DNA of 64,000 nucleotides from Pseudoalteromonas citrea (GCF_000238375.3 NZ_AHBZ03000021.1:186001-250000), one strand, 5' to 3'; shown: positions 40,746-50,598, counted from the stretch's first letter. Program-made: numbers and translations. Notes: generated from the sequence alone by a model not told the origin.

Positions 40746-43259
40746 ATGACAACACCACTTCACTATATCAGTGTACTTTTAATGTCGCTATCAACACTGA
40801 GTTGTACACAAAATGAATCAAAAACAGCGGAAAAATCCAGTATATGGCCGACTTTGCACTATAAACTTGCTACAAACTCTGACGTTGAGCAGCAAGTAGA
40901 ATCTATACTCGCCCAAATGACGTTAGAGCAAAAAGTCGCGCAAATGATCCAACCAGAAATTCGCGATATCACTGTGGAAGATATGCGCCGCTATGGGTTT
41001 GGTTCATACCTTAATGGGGGTGGTGCTTTTCCCAATAACAACAAACACGCCAGTGCAGCTGATTGGGTTAATCTGGCTGAGCAAATGTACCAAGCTTCCA
41101 TAGACGACAGCTTAGATGGCAGCACAATACCGACCATGTGGGGAACTGATGCGGTACACGGCCACAATAATGTCATTGGCGCGACGCTATTTCCTCATAA
41201 TATTGGGCTAGGCGCGGCAAATAACCCTAACCTGATCGAACAGATTGCCCAAATTACCGCAAAAGAAGTGATGGCAACCGGAATTGACTGGGTCTTTGCC
41301 CCCACGGTTGCCGTAGTGCGTGACGACCGTTGGGGCAGAACCTATGAAGGCTATTCTGAAGATCCCGTTATTGTGGGCCAATATGCATCAGCCATTGTCT
41401 CGGGCTTACAAGGCAAACCAAATAGCAATTTTTTAGGTGATGAACAGGTCATTAGTACTGTAAAGCACTTTTTGGGTGACGGCGGCACCGTTGGGGGTGA
41501 CGACCAAGGTAATAATATCGACAGCGAACAAACCTTATTTGATATTCATGCCCAAGGCTATGTCCATGGTTTAAGTGCTGGCGCGCAAACCGTCATGGCG
41601 TCATTCAATAGTTGGCATGGTGATAAAATTCACGGCAATAAATATTTGCTCACCGATGTATTAAAACAAAAAATGGGCTTTGATGGCTTTGTGGTTGGTG
41701 ACTGGAACGGCCACGGGCAAGTTAAAGGGTGCAGCAATGAAAGCTGCAGCCAAAGTATCAATGCAGGCCTAGATATGTTTATGGTGCCGACCAAAGCATG
41801 GAAGCCTCTGCTACAAAACACTATCGCGCAAGTACGCCAGGGGGAAATTGCATTAACACGCATTGACGATGCCGTATCCCGAATTCTAAGAGTAAAAATA
41901 CGTGCAGGCTTATTTACAAAACCCAGCCCAGCTAAGCGAATTTTAGCAGGAAAACAGCATTTAATTGGTCATGCTGAGCATCGAAAAGTCGCTAAGCAAG
42001 CCGTAAGAGAAAGCTTAGTACTGCTAAAAAACAACCAGCAAATACTGCCGCTAAAACCAAGTAGCAACATACTTCTTGCAGGTGACGGTGCCGATAACAT
42101 CGCAAAGCAATCAGGAGGCTGGTCAATTACATGGCAAGGCACAGGCAATACCAACGAAGACTTCCCTGGTGGCAGCTCTGTTTATGACGGGGTACTACAA
42201 CATGTTAGTGCCGCAGGTGGAAAAGTAACACTAAGCCCAAATGGCGAATTCAGCACGCGCCCAGATGTGGTGATCATGGTGTTTGGTGAAAACCCTTACG
42301 CAGAAGGCAACGGCGACTTAAATAGCTTGGAGTATCAAAAAGCCAATAAACGAGATTTAGCCTTACTGAAAAAGTTTAAATTACAAGGGCTGCCAGTTGT
42401 CTCGGTGTTTTTATCTGGTAGACCATTATGGGTAAACCCTGAACTTAATCATTCAGATGCGTTTGTTGCCGCTTGGTTGCCAGGCTCAGAAGGCAGTGCG
42501 ATTGCGGATGTATTATTTAAAACCAAAACAGGAAAAATCAATTACGACTTTACGGGTAAGCTGTCGTTTTCTTGGCCCGCACACGTAACCGACCACCACC
42601 TGAATGTGCATGACGCCCACTATACCCCCCTATTTGCCTTTGGGTATGGCTTAACATATCGCGATGATGTGCAAGTGCCCCACCTCGATAGCACCATAGC
42701 AGACCTAACAACGGAGCCAAAAATACATCCTATTTTGCAAGGCACTGTCAAAAGCCCGTGGACGCTCAACATTGTGAGCCAAGCACAACGTAAGCAGATG
42801 AGTAGCAACGCAGTGACACTTGACGCGATTCAAGTTAGAACCATCGACAAAAACGTGCAAGAAGATGCGCGTCAGATCACGTTTTCACAGGTACAACCTG
42901 CGAAAGTCGCTATTAGTCATGTTTTTCCTGAAGACTTGCGTGACTATACCGCGCCAAGCAGTGCCTTAATGTTTGACATTAACGTATCAAATAAAGCGGG
43001 ATTTACCGCCAAGTTCGGCGTTAACTGCGACGAAAACTGTAGCCGAGGTATTCCCCTTGCAAACGTCGTAAATACTGAACTTATTGATCAATGGCAAAGT
43101 ACGGCAGTGAGTACCAAATGCTTTAGTCATGTAACCGCGTTTGCCAGCGTGTTTAGCCCATTTGCGATTGCCGCTGAAGTCGATACGACCATAAGCCTCG
43201 CCAATATTCGTTTAGTACACACGCGACCAAAAGCGCACCCAATGCATCATTGCCCGTAA
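40746..43259 (+). CDS. GH3 beta-glucosidase/exo-glucanase lipoprotein with C-terminal galactose-binding-like domain
   Basis: 837 aa. N-terminal lipoprotein signal (LSTLSC at ~15-20). GH3 catalytic domain: MTLEQKVAQMIQPEI, WGTDAVHGHNN, VKHFLGDGGTVGG (KHF motif) and nucleophile Asp in DGFVVGDWNGHGQVKGC (~315-331). Second domain with LVLLKNNQQILPLKPS, then the GH3 C-terminal sheets. The last ~170 residues form an ExoP-type galactose-binding-like domain, as in marine ExoP exo-1,3/1,4-beta-glucanases. It lies 11 bp after the transporter gene, so they form an operon. Likely trims glucan oligosaccharides in the envelope. Confidence 0.92.
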   Translation: MTTPLHYISVLLMSLSTLSCTQNESKTAEKSSIWPTLHYKLATNSDVEQQVESILAQMTLEQKVAQMIQPEIRDITVEDMRRYGFGSYLNGGGAFPNNNKHASAADWVNLAEQMYQASIDDSLDGSTIPTMWGTDAVHGHNNVIGATLFPHNIGLGAANNPNLIEQIAQITAKEVMATGIDWVFAPTVAVVRDDRWGRTYEGYSEDPVIVGQYASAIVSGLQGKPNSNFLGDEQVISTVKHFLGDGGTVGGDDQGNNIDSEQTLFDIHAQGYVHGLSAGAQTVMASFNSWHGDKIHGNKYLLTDVLKQKMGFDGFVVGDWNGHGQVKGCSNESCSQSINAGLDMFMVPTKAWKPLLQNTIAQVRQGEIALTRIDDAVSRILRVKIRAGLFTKPSPAKRILAGKQHLIGHAEHRKVAKQAVRESLVLLKNNQQILPLKPSSNILLAGDGADNIAKQSGGWSITWQGTGNTNEDFPGGSSVYDGVLQHVSAAGGKVTLSPNGEFSTRPDVVIMVFGENPYAEGNGDLNSLEYQKANKRDLALLKKFKLQGLPVVSVFLSGRPLWVNPELNHSDAFVAAWLPGSEGSAIADVLFKTKTGKINYDFTGKLSFSWPAHVTDHHLNVHDAHYTPLFAFGYGLTYRDDVQVPHLDSTIADLTTEPKIHPILQGTVKSPWTLNIVSQAQRKQMSSNAVTLDAIQVRTIDKNVQEDARQITFSQVQPAKVAISHVFPEDLRDYTAPSSALMFDINVSNKAGFTAKFGVNCDENCSRGIPLANVVNTELIDQWQSTAVSTKCFSHVTAFASVFSPFAIAAEVDTTISLANIRLVHTRPKAHPMHHCP

Positions 43260-43437
43260 TACTACTGCCCGACAGACACGGGAGTAATTAATAGAGTGTT
43301 GCAGCCCTTGGCTCGCAACACTTCACCTTAAACATTGTGCATATAACAGTGCATACAATCATTTAATTCATATTCAAGGAATGAGTTAAAACCATATGTA
43401 AGCGGTTACACCATTTAGACTGAAAAGAGATTGAACT
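43260..43437. promoter_or_regulatory. GH16 promoter region with LacI-type operator
   Basis: 178-bp spacer. TGTAAGCGGTTACA at 43397-43410, one base off the perfect palindrome, lies 27 bp before the ATG, a position where a bound repressor would block transcription. Confidence 0.7.
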
Positions 43438-46326
43438 ATGAATACAATAAATCGAACTCAGCGGTTATGCGCCTATTCTCTACTCGTTTCAACCATGATT
43501 TTGTCATCTGGTTGCTCCGACTCAAGTGGTGAGTCGTCTAGAGAGCAGCTTAGCTTTAACACGGCGCCTACTTTCTCAAGTACAGCCAATACCAGTGCAT
43601 CGGCACAGCAACCGTATAGCTATACTCCAACAAGCGAAGACATTGATGGCGACTCGCTCAGCTATCAAGCACAGACTCTCCCGAGCTGGCTTTCGTTTGA
43701 AAACAATGTGCTCGCTGGCACGCCCAGCACCACACATATTGGTGAGCACGACGTCGTGCTCGTCGTATCGGATGGTAAGCTCAGTACCACACAGAACTTT
43801 ACAGTGACAGTTGCATTAGCAAGCAATGCAAAAGCATGGACCATGACATGGTCAGACGAATTTAACGGCACCACTTTAGACTCACAACACTGGCAAGTTG
43901 AAACAGGTGACGGCTCACAGTACGGATTAATTGGATGGGGCAACAACGAGCTACAGTGGTATCAAGAAGAAAATATCACCGTCGCAGATGGTAAACTTAT
44001 TATTACCGCACAAGAACAGCAGACTAATAATTACAATTACACCTCTGGGCGCATGAAGTCTGAAGCAAAAGTCGACGTAACGTATGGCCGGATTGAAGCG
44101 AGCGTAAAAGCCCCATATGGCCAAGGCTTATGGTCAGCATTTTGGATGTTGCCAACAAATAGTCAATATGGCGGTTGGGCATCGGGAGGCGAAATCGACA
44201 TTATGGAGCTGTTTAGCCTCACCACCGATCAAAAAGTGTTGGGAACCATTCACTACGGCATGGCGTGGCCGCTTAATCGCAGTGCTGGCGGGCAACATAG
44301 CCTCAATGTGACAGACGCATTTCATTTATATGCTGTGGAATGGGAACAAGATGAAATCCGCTGGTACGTAGATGACGTGCACTATGCAACCGTGTCCTCA
44401 GATACTTGGTGGAGTTATTACTACGAGAATTCTGAATTAGGATACGTATCAAAACCAGCCGCGCCTTTTGATCAAGACTTTCATTTATTACTCAATCTAG
44501 CCGTTGGTGGTAATTTACCTGGCTCACCCGATGCACAAACACAATTTCCCACTGTCATGGAAGTGGATTATGTCAGAGTATATCAATGTGACTCTGCTTC
44601 ACAAACTGGTGTGGGTTGTGTCACTAACGTCAATGCGGCAGCTACAATTGCAGCGCCAAGTGACGTACATATAGCCAATTACCCTTTATTTATAGATAAA
44701 GCGCAAGACATAACGTGGCACATAAATGATGAGACTGTTTCTCGCGGCTTAACCGCGGCAATCGCATGGGACAACGACGGTGCAATTAGTTTAAGCGAAG
44801 TCGATATTGGTGGCGAGCACAATACGGTGCTTGAGATCAGCACGAGCAATATGGGCAATATGGCAATCAGCGCCACAGACAAAGAGGCATTTGCCTTGTT
44901 TGGTATGGGTAGCTCTGCTGAGCCTTGGAAATTGCATGCCGGCGAGCTGAAATTTGATTTGTTCATCAATAGTGCAAATACCACTGCCGACAGTAATATC
45001 CTTATCAAAATGGACAGTGGTTGGCCTGCACTAGGAGAAAAAGTGATCCCTGTTAATACACTGAAAATGGATCAGTGGAACAGAGTCTCAGTGCCTATCA
45101 ATGAGTTATTAGCAACGCCCGGTCAACAGCCCCTAGATATGAACGCTGTAGTTAATTTATTTGTTATGGAATTCAGTGGTGCCGCGCATGTGCAGCTAGA
45201 TAACATCGCACTAGTGTGTGGCCACAAAGACAGCGGCGGGTGCGGCATCAATCCACCCAAAGTTGAGATTGAAGGAGAACAAATCACGGTATTCGATGAT
45301 GCGGTTAACGCCGATATTTGGACAAATGGGATTGGTGCATGGGACACCATTACTGGCGCAGATTACTTTGATGGTCAAAGCAATAACCATGTAACTTGGT
45401 CCACCGTTGACAGTGATGATGCTGATCGCGGCAAAGTACTCGAAATTGGGTTTTCTGGTAACGGTGCCGATGGCCTACTGTATTTTCAATCTGCACAGCC
45501 CATTGATGTGAGTGACTACCAAAACGGGGCATTAATTTTTGATATTAAGGTGCTTGATTATGCACAAACAACCAGTGGCATAAGCTACAAAATAGACTGT
45601 ATATTTCCATGTACAACAGGTGATCAAGTCCTCGGTGTTATAGCCGATAACCAGTGGCAAACCATCACTGTGCCAGTCACTGATTTAGTTAATTTTGGTT
45701 TAAACCCTAAATCGGTTAATACGGGGCTGGTGATTTATCCTACTTGGGGTGATCAGCAAGGTGTGACATTACAAATTGACAACGTTCGCTGGGAAAAATC
45801 AACTTCAACAGACACGCCCCCCCCCTCCTCAAGTAATGGCTTGATGATCTACGATGGTACGATTGCACCAACCTGGGAGTTATGGGATTGTTGTAGCGGT
45901 GCCACTGTAGAGCAAGTTCAGTCTGACGATAGCAATTACGCAACCGTTGCCCAATATACTTTCAACAGTACGCCCACTGTGGCAGGTATTATGAGTAGTG
46001 CTAGTTACGACGCAAGTACACTGAGCAATGGCACCCTTGAATTTGACCTAAAAGTGTTATCACAGCCAACCGACAATAGCGGAGATTGGCTCATAAAAGT
46101 GGAAGGCATTACTGCTCAGGTGTTTGCCGAGCTAAAACTGTCACAAAGCCAAGAAGGGATCGCGCCGCAACAGGACCAATGGCAACATTACACGTTCGCA
46201 TTATCTGAGTTAGAAGCTGCGGGACTGAATCTTTCAGCCGTGAAGATCATCATGATATTCCCAACATGGGGCACGGGTGATGGGGCGGTTTATCAATTAG
46301 ACAACGTGCAATTTTCGACCCCGTAA
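43438..46326 (+). CDS. GH16 endo-beta-1,3-glucanase (laminarinase) lipoprotein with three C-terminal modules
   Basis: 962 aa. Lipoprotein signal with LSSGC (~24-28). Residues ~40-130 form an Ig/cadherin-like module (FNTAPTFSSTA ... SYTPTSEDIDGDSLSYQ). The GH16 domain spans ~138-385: MTWSDEFNGTTLDSQHWQVETGDG, SGRMKSEAKVDVTYGRIEASVKAPYGQGLWSAFWML, and the catalytic EIDIMELF in GGEIDIMELF (E-x-D-x-x-E). Then three ~160-residue modules follow that resemble one another (WTLxIDN-type ends) and the ExoP galactose-binding-like domain of the GH3 protein. The enzyme is surface-anchored and would cut laminarin-like glucan. An operator lies just upstream. Confidence 0.92.
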   Translation: MNTINRTQRLCAYSLLVSTMILSSGCSDSSGESSREQLSFNTAPTFSSTANTSASAQQPYSYTPTSEDIDGDSLSYQAQTLPSWLSFENNVLAGTPSTTHIGEHDVVLVVSDGKLSTTQNFTVTVALASNAKAWTMTWSDEFNGTTLDSQHWQVETGDGSQYGLIGWGNNELQWYQEENITVADGKLIITAQEQQTNNYNYTSGRMKSEAKVDVTYGRIEASVKAPYGQGLWSAFWMLPTNSQYGGWASGGEIDIMELFSLTTDQKVLGTIHYGMAWPLNRSAGGQHSLNVTDAFHLYAVEWEQDEIRWYVDDVHYATVSSDTWWSYYYENSELGYVSKPAAPFDQDFHLLLNLAVGGNLPGSPDAQTQFPTVMEVDYVRVYQCDSASQTGVGCVTNVNAAATIAAPSDVHIANYPLFIDKAQDITWHINDETVSRGLTAAIAWDNDGAISLSEVDIGGEHNTVLEISTSNMGNMAISATDKEAFALFGMGSSAEPWKLHAGELKFDLFINSANTTADSNILIKMDSGWPALGEKVIPVNTLKMDQWNRVSVPINELLATPGQQPLDMNAVVNLFVMEFSGAAHVQLDNIALVCGHKDSGGCGINPPKVEIEGEQITVFDDAVNADIWTNGIGAWDTITGADYFDGQSNNHVTWSTVDSDDADRGKVLEIGFSGNGADGLLYFQSAQPIDVSDYQNGALIFDIKVLDYAQTTSGISYKIDCIFPCTTGDQVLGVIADNQWQTITVPVTDLVNFGLNPKSVNTGLVIYPTWGDQQGVTLQIDNVRWEKSTSTDTPPPSSSNGLMIYDGTIAPTWELWDCCSGATVEQVQSDDSNYATVAQYTFNSTPTVAGIMSSASYDASTLSNGTLEFDLKVLSQPTDNSGDWLIKVEGITAQVFAELKLSQSQEGIAPQQDQWQHYTFALSELEAAGLNLSAVKIIMIFPTWGTGDGAVYQLDNVQFSTP

Positions 46327-46714
46327 CCAAAAGGTGTGGCGTATACCCTATGCGCCACTCTCTTACACTTCTTCAAACAAGATATAAAACAAATCAATAA
46401 AATCAGTTAATTAGCTATAAACTCACTTCACAAACGCTTTTATAGCTCACTTTTCTTATTTCATATCGGTATATATTATAATCAAATACATATATAAACA
46501 AATGTATACATAATAATCATTGCCTTAGCAGGGTTTGATTGCATTTTAATGTTTATACTCCGCAGTTTCTCGTTTGACAGCAATTTAAATACCACCGATA
46601 TTTAGATCGTTCCAAAATCATTAATGATTTATGCGCTTTAATGTTTCATAGGCTGTTCTTGTGAGCAGTTATATATAAAAACTCAAAAATGGAACGATAC
46701 AACAAAAGGTAAAA
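46327..46714. other. Upstream region of the BSP-type protease gene, with paired half-sites
   Basis: About 390 bp, AT-rich. ATCGTTCC at 46606-46613 and its reverse complement GGAACGAT at 46691-46698 flank a ~77-bp spacer, the second ending 16 bp before the ATG. They could be a pair of operator half-sites. No gene. Confidence 0.4.
46333..46357 (+). terminator. Weak hairpin after the GH16 gene
   Basis: GTGGCG pairs with CGCCAC around a short loop about 10 bp after the stop codon; no good T-run. Possible terminator or stabilising hairpin. Confidence 0.45.
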
Positions 46715-48274
46715 ATGATGAATAACCGCAATAAATATTTAAACAAGCAGTCTCTACTACTCGCGATGTTTGCCAGTGTCAGCTCCCATGCGTTTGCAAC
46801 CACGGCAATAAGTGACGATGTGACACAACCGAACTCGGCAGCGATCACAGCCTCAGCTGAAAATGGTAGTCACGAGTCAGCCTATCACGCATTCGATAAC
46901 GAGCAGTACACCAAATGGTTGACGTTTGAGTCAACAGGTTGGCTGAATTACCAATTCTCAAATACTATGATTATACAAGGTTACAGTATAACGTCTGCCA
47001 ATGACGCTCCAAGCAGGGACCCAAAAAGTTGGGAGTTACAAGGCTCAAATGATGGAGTTAACTGGACAACACTAAACATACAAAATAATCAGATCTTTGC
47101 CAGTCGTCATCTAACTAAATACTATGACTTCAGTAACACTCGTGCATTTAACCAAGTACGCCTAAGCGTTCAAAATAATAACGGCGCGGCAATTTTACAA
47201 TTGGCTGAAATACAGTTATTTGGCCACGCCGGCAGTGACAATGGCACACCTACTCTACCCGTCAACGAAAGTTATGCTCTCGCAGCCGGTCAATGGCAGC
47301 ATTTTGGCCCTTATAACGTGGGCAACGAAGTCATTGCAACAACCTCAGGCACTGGCGATGCTGACTTATATTTGAACGCGGGATCTGTAGCAACAACAAA
47401 TCAGCATATTTGCCAAAGCACTTCCCCTACAGCAAATGAGCAATGCAGCGCCATCAGCAACGATTTATATGTTTCAGTTTATGGGTATTCTAATACGCAA
47501 TTTAATATAAACATCACAGAGAATACTCCAACGGACCCAGGCAATGGGCAGTGGAAAAAGCCGGTGGTCGATTTTGTTGACCTAAACCCAGAAACACAAG
47601 GTTCGCAGCTACTTAGGCGTATTATTCAAGACCCAGCCGCACATATGGCGCAGCGCTGTATCGACGTTGCACAAGTTTTGTATAAAGACCCTATAGAATC
47701 TAACCGTTTTAAAAAGTTGCGCTTTGAGTTACGCGCCAAAGATCACTGGGGTAAAGAGTTTGTGGCGTACAAAATGGGGGAAGACGGTTCAGGTGAAATG
47801 ACCATTGTAGTGAGTACCACCCATCTAGAAAAACTCTATCGAGAAGGCGGCAATTCAGATGCGGCTATCGCAGATGAAATTGATGGCATTTTATTCCATG
47901 AGGTAACCCATGGTTATAATAACTCGCCTCTAACGCATGACTCCTATGGTGATGGTCAAGCCTATTGGGCATTCACTGAAGGCTTAGCGGATGGTGTGCG
48001 TATTGGCGCGGGCTTTCACAAAACCCGTCAGCCTAATGTTAATGACCCTAAAAAGTGGCTAGGTGGTTATACAACAACCGGGTTCTTTTTCCATTATGTA
48101 CAACGCCGAATTGATAACCAATTTATCTATAAATTCAACAAAGCAGCCAAAGACATGGGCAATTATACATGGTCATTCGATTCTGCATTTAGACAAACAA
48201 TCGGCCGAGGCGTTGAAGATGTGTGGAACGAATACGCCGCCTTTATCAATAATGGCGGCCAATTAGAGTATTAA
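46715..48274 (+). CDS. Secreted metallopeptidase: F5/8-type C + PPC + basic-secretory-protein domains
   Basis: 519 aa. Sec signal (ending AFA). Residues ~30-165 form a discoidin (F5/8 type C, CBM32-like) domain: SAENGSHESAYHAFDNEQYTKWL ... GYSITSANDAPSRDPKSWELQGSNDG. A PPC domain follows (~185-275; NVGNEVIATTSGTGDADLYLN). The C-terminal ~240 residues belong to the basic secretory protein family (PF04450), with zinc motif ILFHEVTHGYNN (HExxH) and AFTEGLADGVR. Exported, probably acting on proteins bound to carbohydrate. ATG preceded by AAAGGT. Confidence 0.85.
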   Translation: MMNNRNKYLNKQSLLLAMFASVSSHAFATTAISDDVTQPNSAAITASAENGSHESAYHAFDNEQYTKWLTFESTGWLNYQFSNTMIIQGYSITSANDAPSRDPKSWELQGSNDGVNWTTLNIQNNQIFASRHLTKYYDFSNTRAFNQVRLSVQNNNGAAILQLAEIQLFGHAGSDNGTPTLPVNESYALAAGQWQHFGPYNVGNEVIATTSGTGDADLYLNAGSVATTNQHICQSTSPTANEQCSAISNDLYVSVYGYSNTQFNINITENTPTDPGNGQWKKPVVDFVDLNPETQGSQLLRRIIQDPAAHMAQRCIDVAQVLYKDPIESNRFKKLRFELRAKDHWGKEFVAYKMGEDGSGEMTIVVSTTHLEKLYREGGNSDAAIADEIDGILFHEVTHGYNNSPLTHDSYGDGQAYWAFTEGLADGVRIGAGFHKTRQPNVNDPKKWLGGYTTTGFFFHYVQRRIDNQFIYKFNKAAKDMGNYTWSFDSAFRQTIGRGVEDVWNEYAAFINNGGQLEY

Positions 48275-48291
48275 CTTGTTAATTAACCCTA

Positions 48292-48316
48292 GCGAGAGTG
48301 CCCACTCTCGCGCACT
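48292..48316 (+). terminator. Terminator after the BSP-type protease
   Basis: GCGAGAGT (48292-48299) / ACTCTCGC (48304-48311), an 8-bp stem with 4-nt loop, followed by GCACTTATT; a moderate Rho-independent terminator. Confidence 0.6.
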
Positions 48317-48389
48317 TATTCTTTGATCAGCATGGCGTGAATGCAAATCCGAAATACACCACTCGCTAAATTAGGCTCTTTTGTAACCG

Positions 48390-49034
48390 TCACTTGTTTT
48401 TAACGCGAATAGAAACACCAAGCCACGTTGCCCCGTCGCGTTTATTGTCACTCTTGTCCCAAGTTTCAATAGGGTCCCATAACTGGACCCGCTCTTTTAA
48501 ATGAGGGTCAAACCATTCACCCTGTTCATTATTTAAAATGTAGTGCAACGCACCATTCACAGATATGACAGAAACAAGCATGCTCTGTGCTCGTTTCAGA
48601 TTCTCGTCATTTAAATAAGAAATATCAACGCTTTGCTCTTTTATCAAAGAGAACTCTTGTTCAAACACTGATGACAAATAAGTGTGTGTTTGTTTGTCAC
48701 GAATTACAACCTCACACTTCAAACCTAACTTAGTTAGTACATAAAGCATTGCTGCCAAAGAGTTATAACCTGTACTTTCTATGTATTTTGGATTTTCACC
48801 TGGCGTTATAATCCCTGTTATTGTGTAGATATTTCTAGCAAGCGTTATAAGATCATGCTGCCCATGGATCACAAGCGGCTCGCCATTAAATGTCTGTGTT
48901 TTCAAATTATATGCATTCAAACTCACTGCGGGCTCTACAGGCAAGAGTTCAAATACGTCTAAACATGCAATAATACAATAAGGCCCGCAATATAGGCTCC
49001 CTGTAGGTTGTGTCATACTTGGAAATTTTCTCAT
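48390..49034 (-). CDS. Papain-like/C39-type cysteine-peptidase-fold protein, hypothetical
   Basis: 214 aa. No signal peptide. GSLYCGPYCIIACLDVFE (~13-30) fits the Gln/Gly-x-x-x-Cys nucleophile region of papain-like or C39 peptidases, and NGALHYILNNEQGEWFDP near residues 160-177 supplies a His and an Asp in the right order. The fold is therefore plausible, but no precise family is recognised. Substrate unknown. It converges on the preceding protease gene. Confidence 0.55.
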   Translation of the reverse strand: MRKFPSMTQPTGSLYCGPYCIIACLDVFELLPVEPAVSLNAYNLKTQTFNGEPLVIHGQHDLITLARNIYTITGIITPGENPKYIESTGYNSLAAMLYVLTKLGLKCEVVIRDKQTHTYLSSVFEQEFSLIKEQSVDISYLNDENLKRAQSMLVSVISVNGALHYILNNEQGEWFDPHLKERVQLWDPIETWDKSDNKRDGATWLGVSIRVKNK

Positions 49035-49225
49035 ACATTCCTTATAAAATACTTAACTGAGCCCTATTTCTCTATTCCCATTATTAACTCAAGGAGCATG
49101 AATCATAGTAATAAAATCACAACCATAAAAAATACGTATGCTACAACAGTGTAAAATAGCGACTTCATCCTATAAATTTTGCGTTTTTCCATTTGCATGT
49201 AAAAATAGGGCTCTATGATATACAT

Positions 49226-49444
49226 ATGGATGGTGACGTGAATAAATTGATAAAGAATCGCTTTAGTGGATTTATTAAAAAAAATAAATTAAAACGTGTT
49301 AAGCGTAAAGCATTATTGTTAATACTGATTTCTGTGATCGTGTTTTTAGTGGTCAAAGCATTGATTGTGACATTTTATGCAGCACTTATTTTAGCTGTAC
49401 TTATTGCTACCTTTATTTTATATAGAAAAATCAAAAAAAACTAA
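49226..49444 (+). CDS. Small membrane protein, hypothetical
   Basis: 72 aa from the ATG at 49226; a TTG at 49193 in the same frame is less likely. A basic N-terminal segment (LIKNRFSGFIKKNKLKRVKRK) is followed by two hydrophobic stretches separated by a short turn, and a basic tail. The family is not recognised. It could be a small inner-membrane protein of the DUF-type found in many gammaproteobacteria. The start is uncertain as no clear ribosome-binding site is present. Confidence 0.5.
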   Translation: MDGDVNKLIKNRFSGFIKKNKLKRVKRKALLLILISVIVFLVVKALIVTFYAALILAVLIATFILYRKIKKN

Positions 49445-49538
49445 AGCGTTACTTAATTGCTCCATCAATTGAACGCATCTCAATCATAGTTTTACTTTAT
49501 CGCAATATAAATCAAAGGGGCTGAACGCCCCTATATTT

Positions 49539-49973
49539 TTATAACACAGATAGTTCTACAGCAATATTGCCTCGTGTTGCATTCGAATAGGGGCATACCT
49601 GATGCGCTTTTGCTACTAATACTTCCGCTTCTGCCTTGTCCATATCTGGAATAGAAACAGCCAATTTAGCCGCGATACCAAACCCCCCTTCAATTGGGCC
49701 AATGCTAACTTGCGCATCAATACTCGTGGTGGCAGGTAAACTTATTTTACTCTGCCCCGCTACGAACTTAAGTGCGCCAATAAAACACGCCGCATAACCT
49801 GCCGCAAATAACTGCTCGGGGTTAGTACCTGCACCATCATCGCCACCAAGTCCCTTGGGGGTAGACAACTTAACATCTAAACGACCATCATCAGACTGTG
49901 CGCTGCCTTCGCGCCCACCTGTCGCCGTTGCATTTGCTGTATAAGCAACCGTTTGTAATGTATTCATATTCAC
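49539..49973 (-). CDS. ohr: Organic hydroperoxide resistance protein Ohr (OsmC family)
   Basis: 144 aa, the usual Ohr length. Contains the two active cysteines in YAACFIGALKFV (~59-70) and HQVCPYSNATRGN (~124-136), with GGDDGAGTNPEQLFAAGYAACF typical of Ohr rather than OsmC. Reduces organic hydroperoxides with a thiol partner. Divergent from an OhrR-type gene, and a palindromic operator lies in between. Confidence 0.93.
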   Translation of the reverse strand: MNMNTLQTVAYTANATATGGREGSAQSDDGRLDVKLSTPKGLGGDDGAGTNPEQLFAAGYAACFIGALKFVAGQSKISLPATTSIDAQVSIGPIEGGFGIAAKLAVSIPDMDKAEAEVLVAKAHQVCPYSNATRGNIAVELSVL

Positions 49974-50009
49974 TCTCCAATATTTTAGCGATGGTTTTCA
50001 TAAAACAAT

Positions 50010-50029
50010 TTAGTTTGCATGCAAACTAA
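50010..50029. promoter_or_regulatory. Putative OhrR operator
   Basis: Perfect 20-bp palindrome TTAGTTTGCATGCAAACTAA in the ohr/ohrR spacer. A second TTGCAAA...TTTGTGTGCAAA repeat lies at 50049-50073. MarR-family OhrR proteins bind palindromes of this form. Confidence 0.75.
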
Positions 50030-50097
50030 TATACTCAAAAAATTCTTAATTGCAAATACTTTGTGTGCAAAGTAAAATATTGACTAAGGAGAACACC

Positions 50098-50532
50098 ATG
50101 AGCTATGAACAATTAAAGTTAAAAAACCAGCTATGCCACCGGCTTTATATGGCATCGAATGGCATTACGAGACGCTACCGCCCTCACTTAGAAGCGTTAG
50201 ATCTCACCTATCCACAATATGTCGTAATGATGGCATTGTGGGAGCAAGACAATATTACCATTGCCCAGCTGATTGAGTTAACCGCCATTGATGGGGGCGC
50301 AATGACCTTAATTTTAAAAAAAATGGCGATAAAATCGCTCGTTCAGATTGTCAGTGACGAAAACGATAAGCGAAAAAAGTGTATTAGGCTGTTACCACAG
50401 GGTGTCGCACTTGAGGAGCAAGCCCAGCATATCCCTAACCTCATTAAATGTGGTTTTTCAGACGTAGATGAAAAAGAAATATCGCAACTGATCTGCCTAC
50501 TGGACAATGTATTGATGAAACTGGAAAAATAA
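50098..50532 (+). CDS. ohrR: MarR-family organic-peroxide sensor OhrR
   Basis: 144 aa from the ATG at 50098, which has AAGGAG eight bases upstream. N-terminal Cys in KNQLCHRLYMAS (~13-24) is at the position of the peroxide-sensing Cys15 of OhrR. The winged helix contains LDLTYPQYVVMMALWEQDNITIAQLIELTAIDGGAMTLILKKMAIKSLVQ. It divergently faces ohr and its own operator, the standard repressor/enzyme pair. Only the N-terminal Cys and one further Cys (~near IKCG) are seen, consistent with a two-Cys type. Confidence 0.9.
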   Translation: MSYEQLKLKNQLCHRLYMASNGITRRYRPHLEALDLTYPQYVVMMALWEQDNITIAQLIELTAIDGGAMTLILKKMAIKSLVQIVSDENDKRKKCIRLLPQGVALEEQAQHIPNLIKCGFSDVDEKEISQLICLLDNVLMKLEK

Positions 50533-50598
50533 AATCATCACTGCAAAAGTTAATCAGCAAAAGTAAAAATCACAATAATAACATAATGGAACTCTTTA

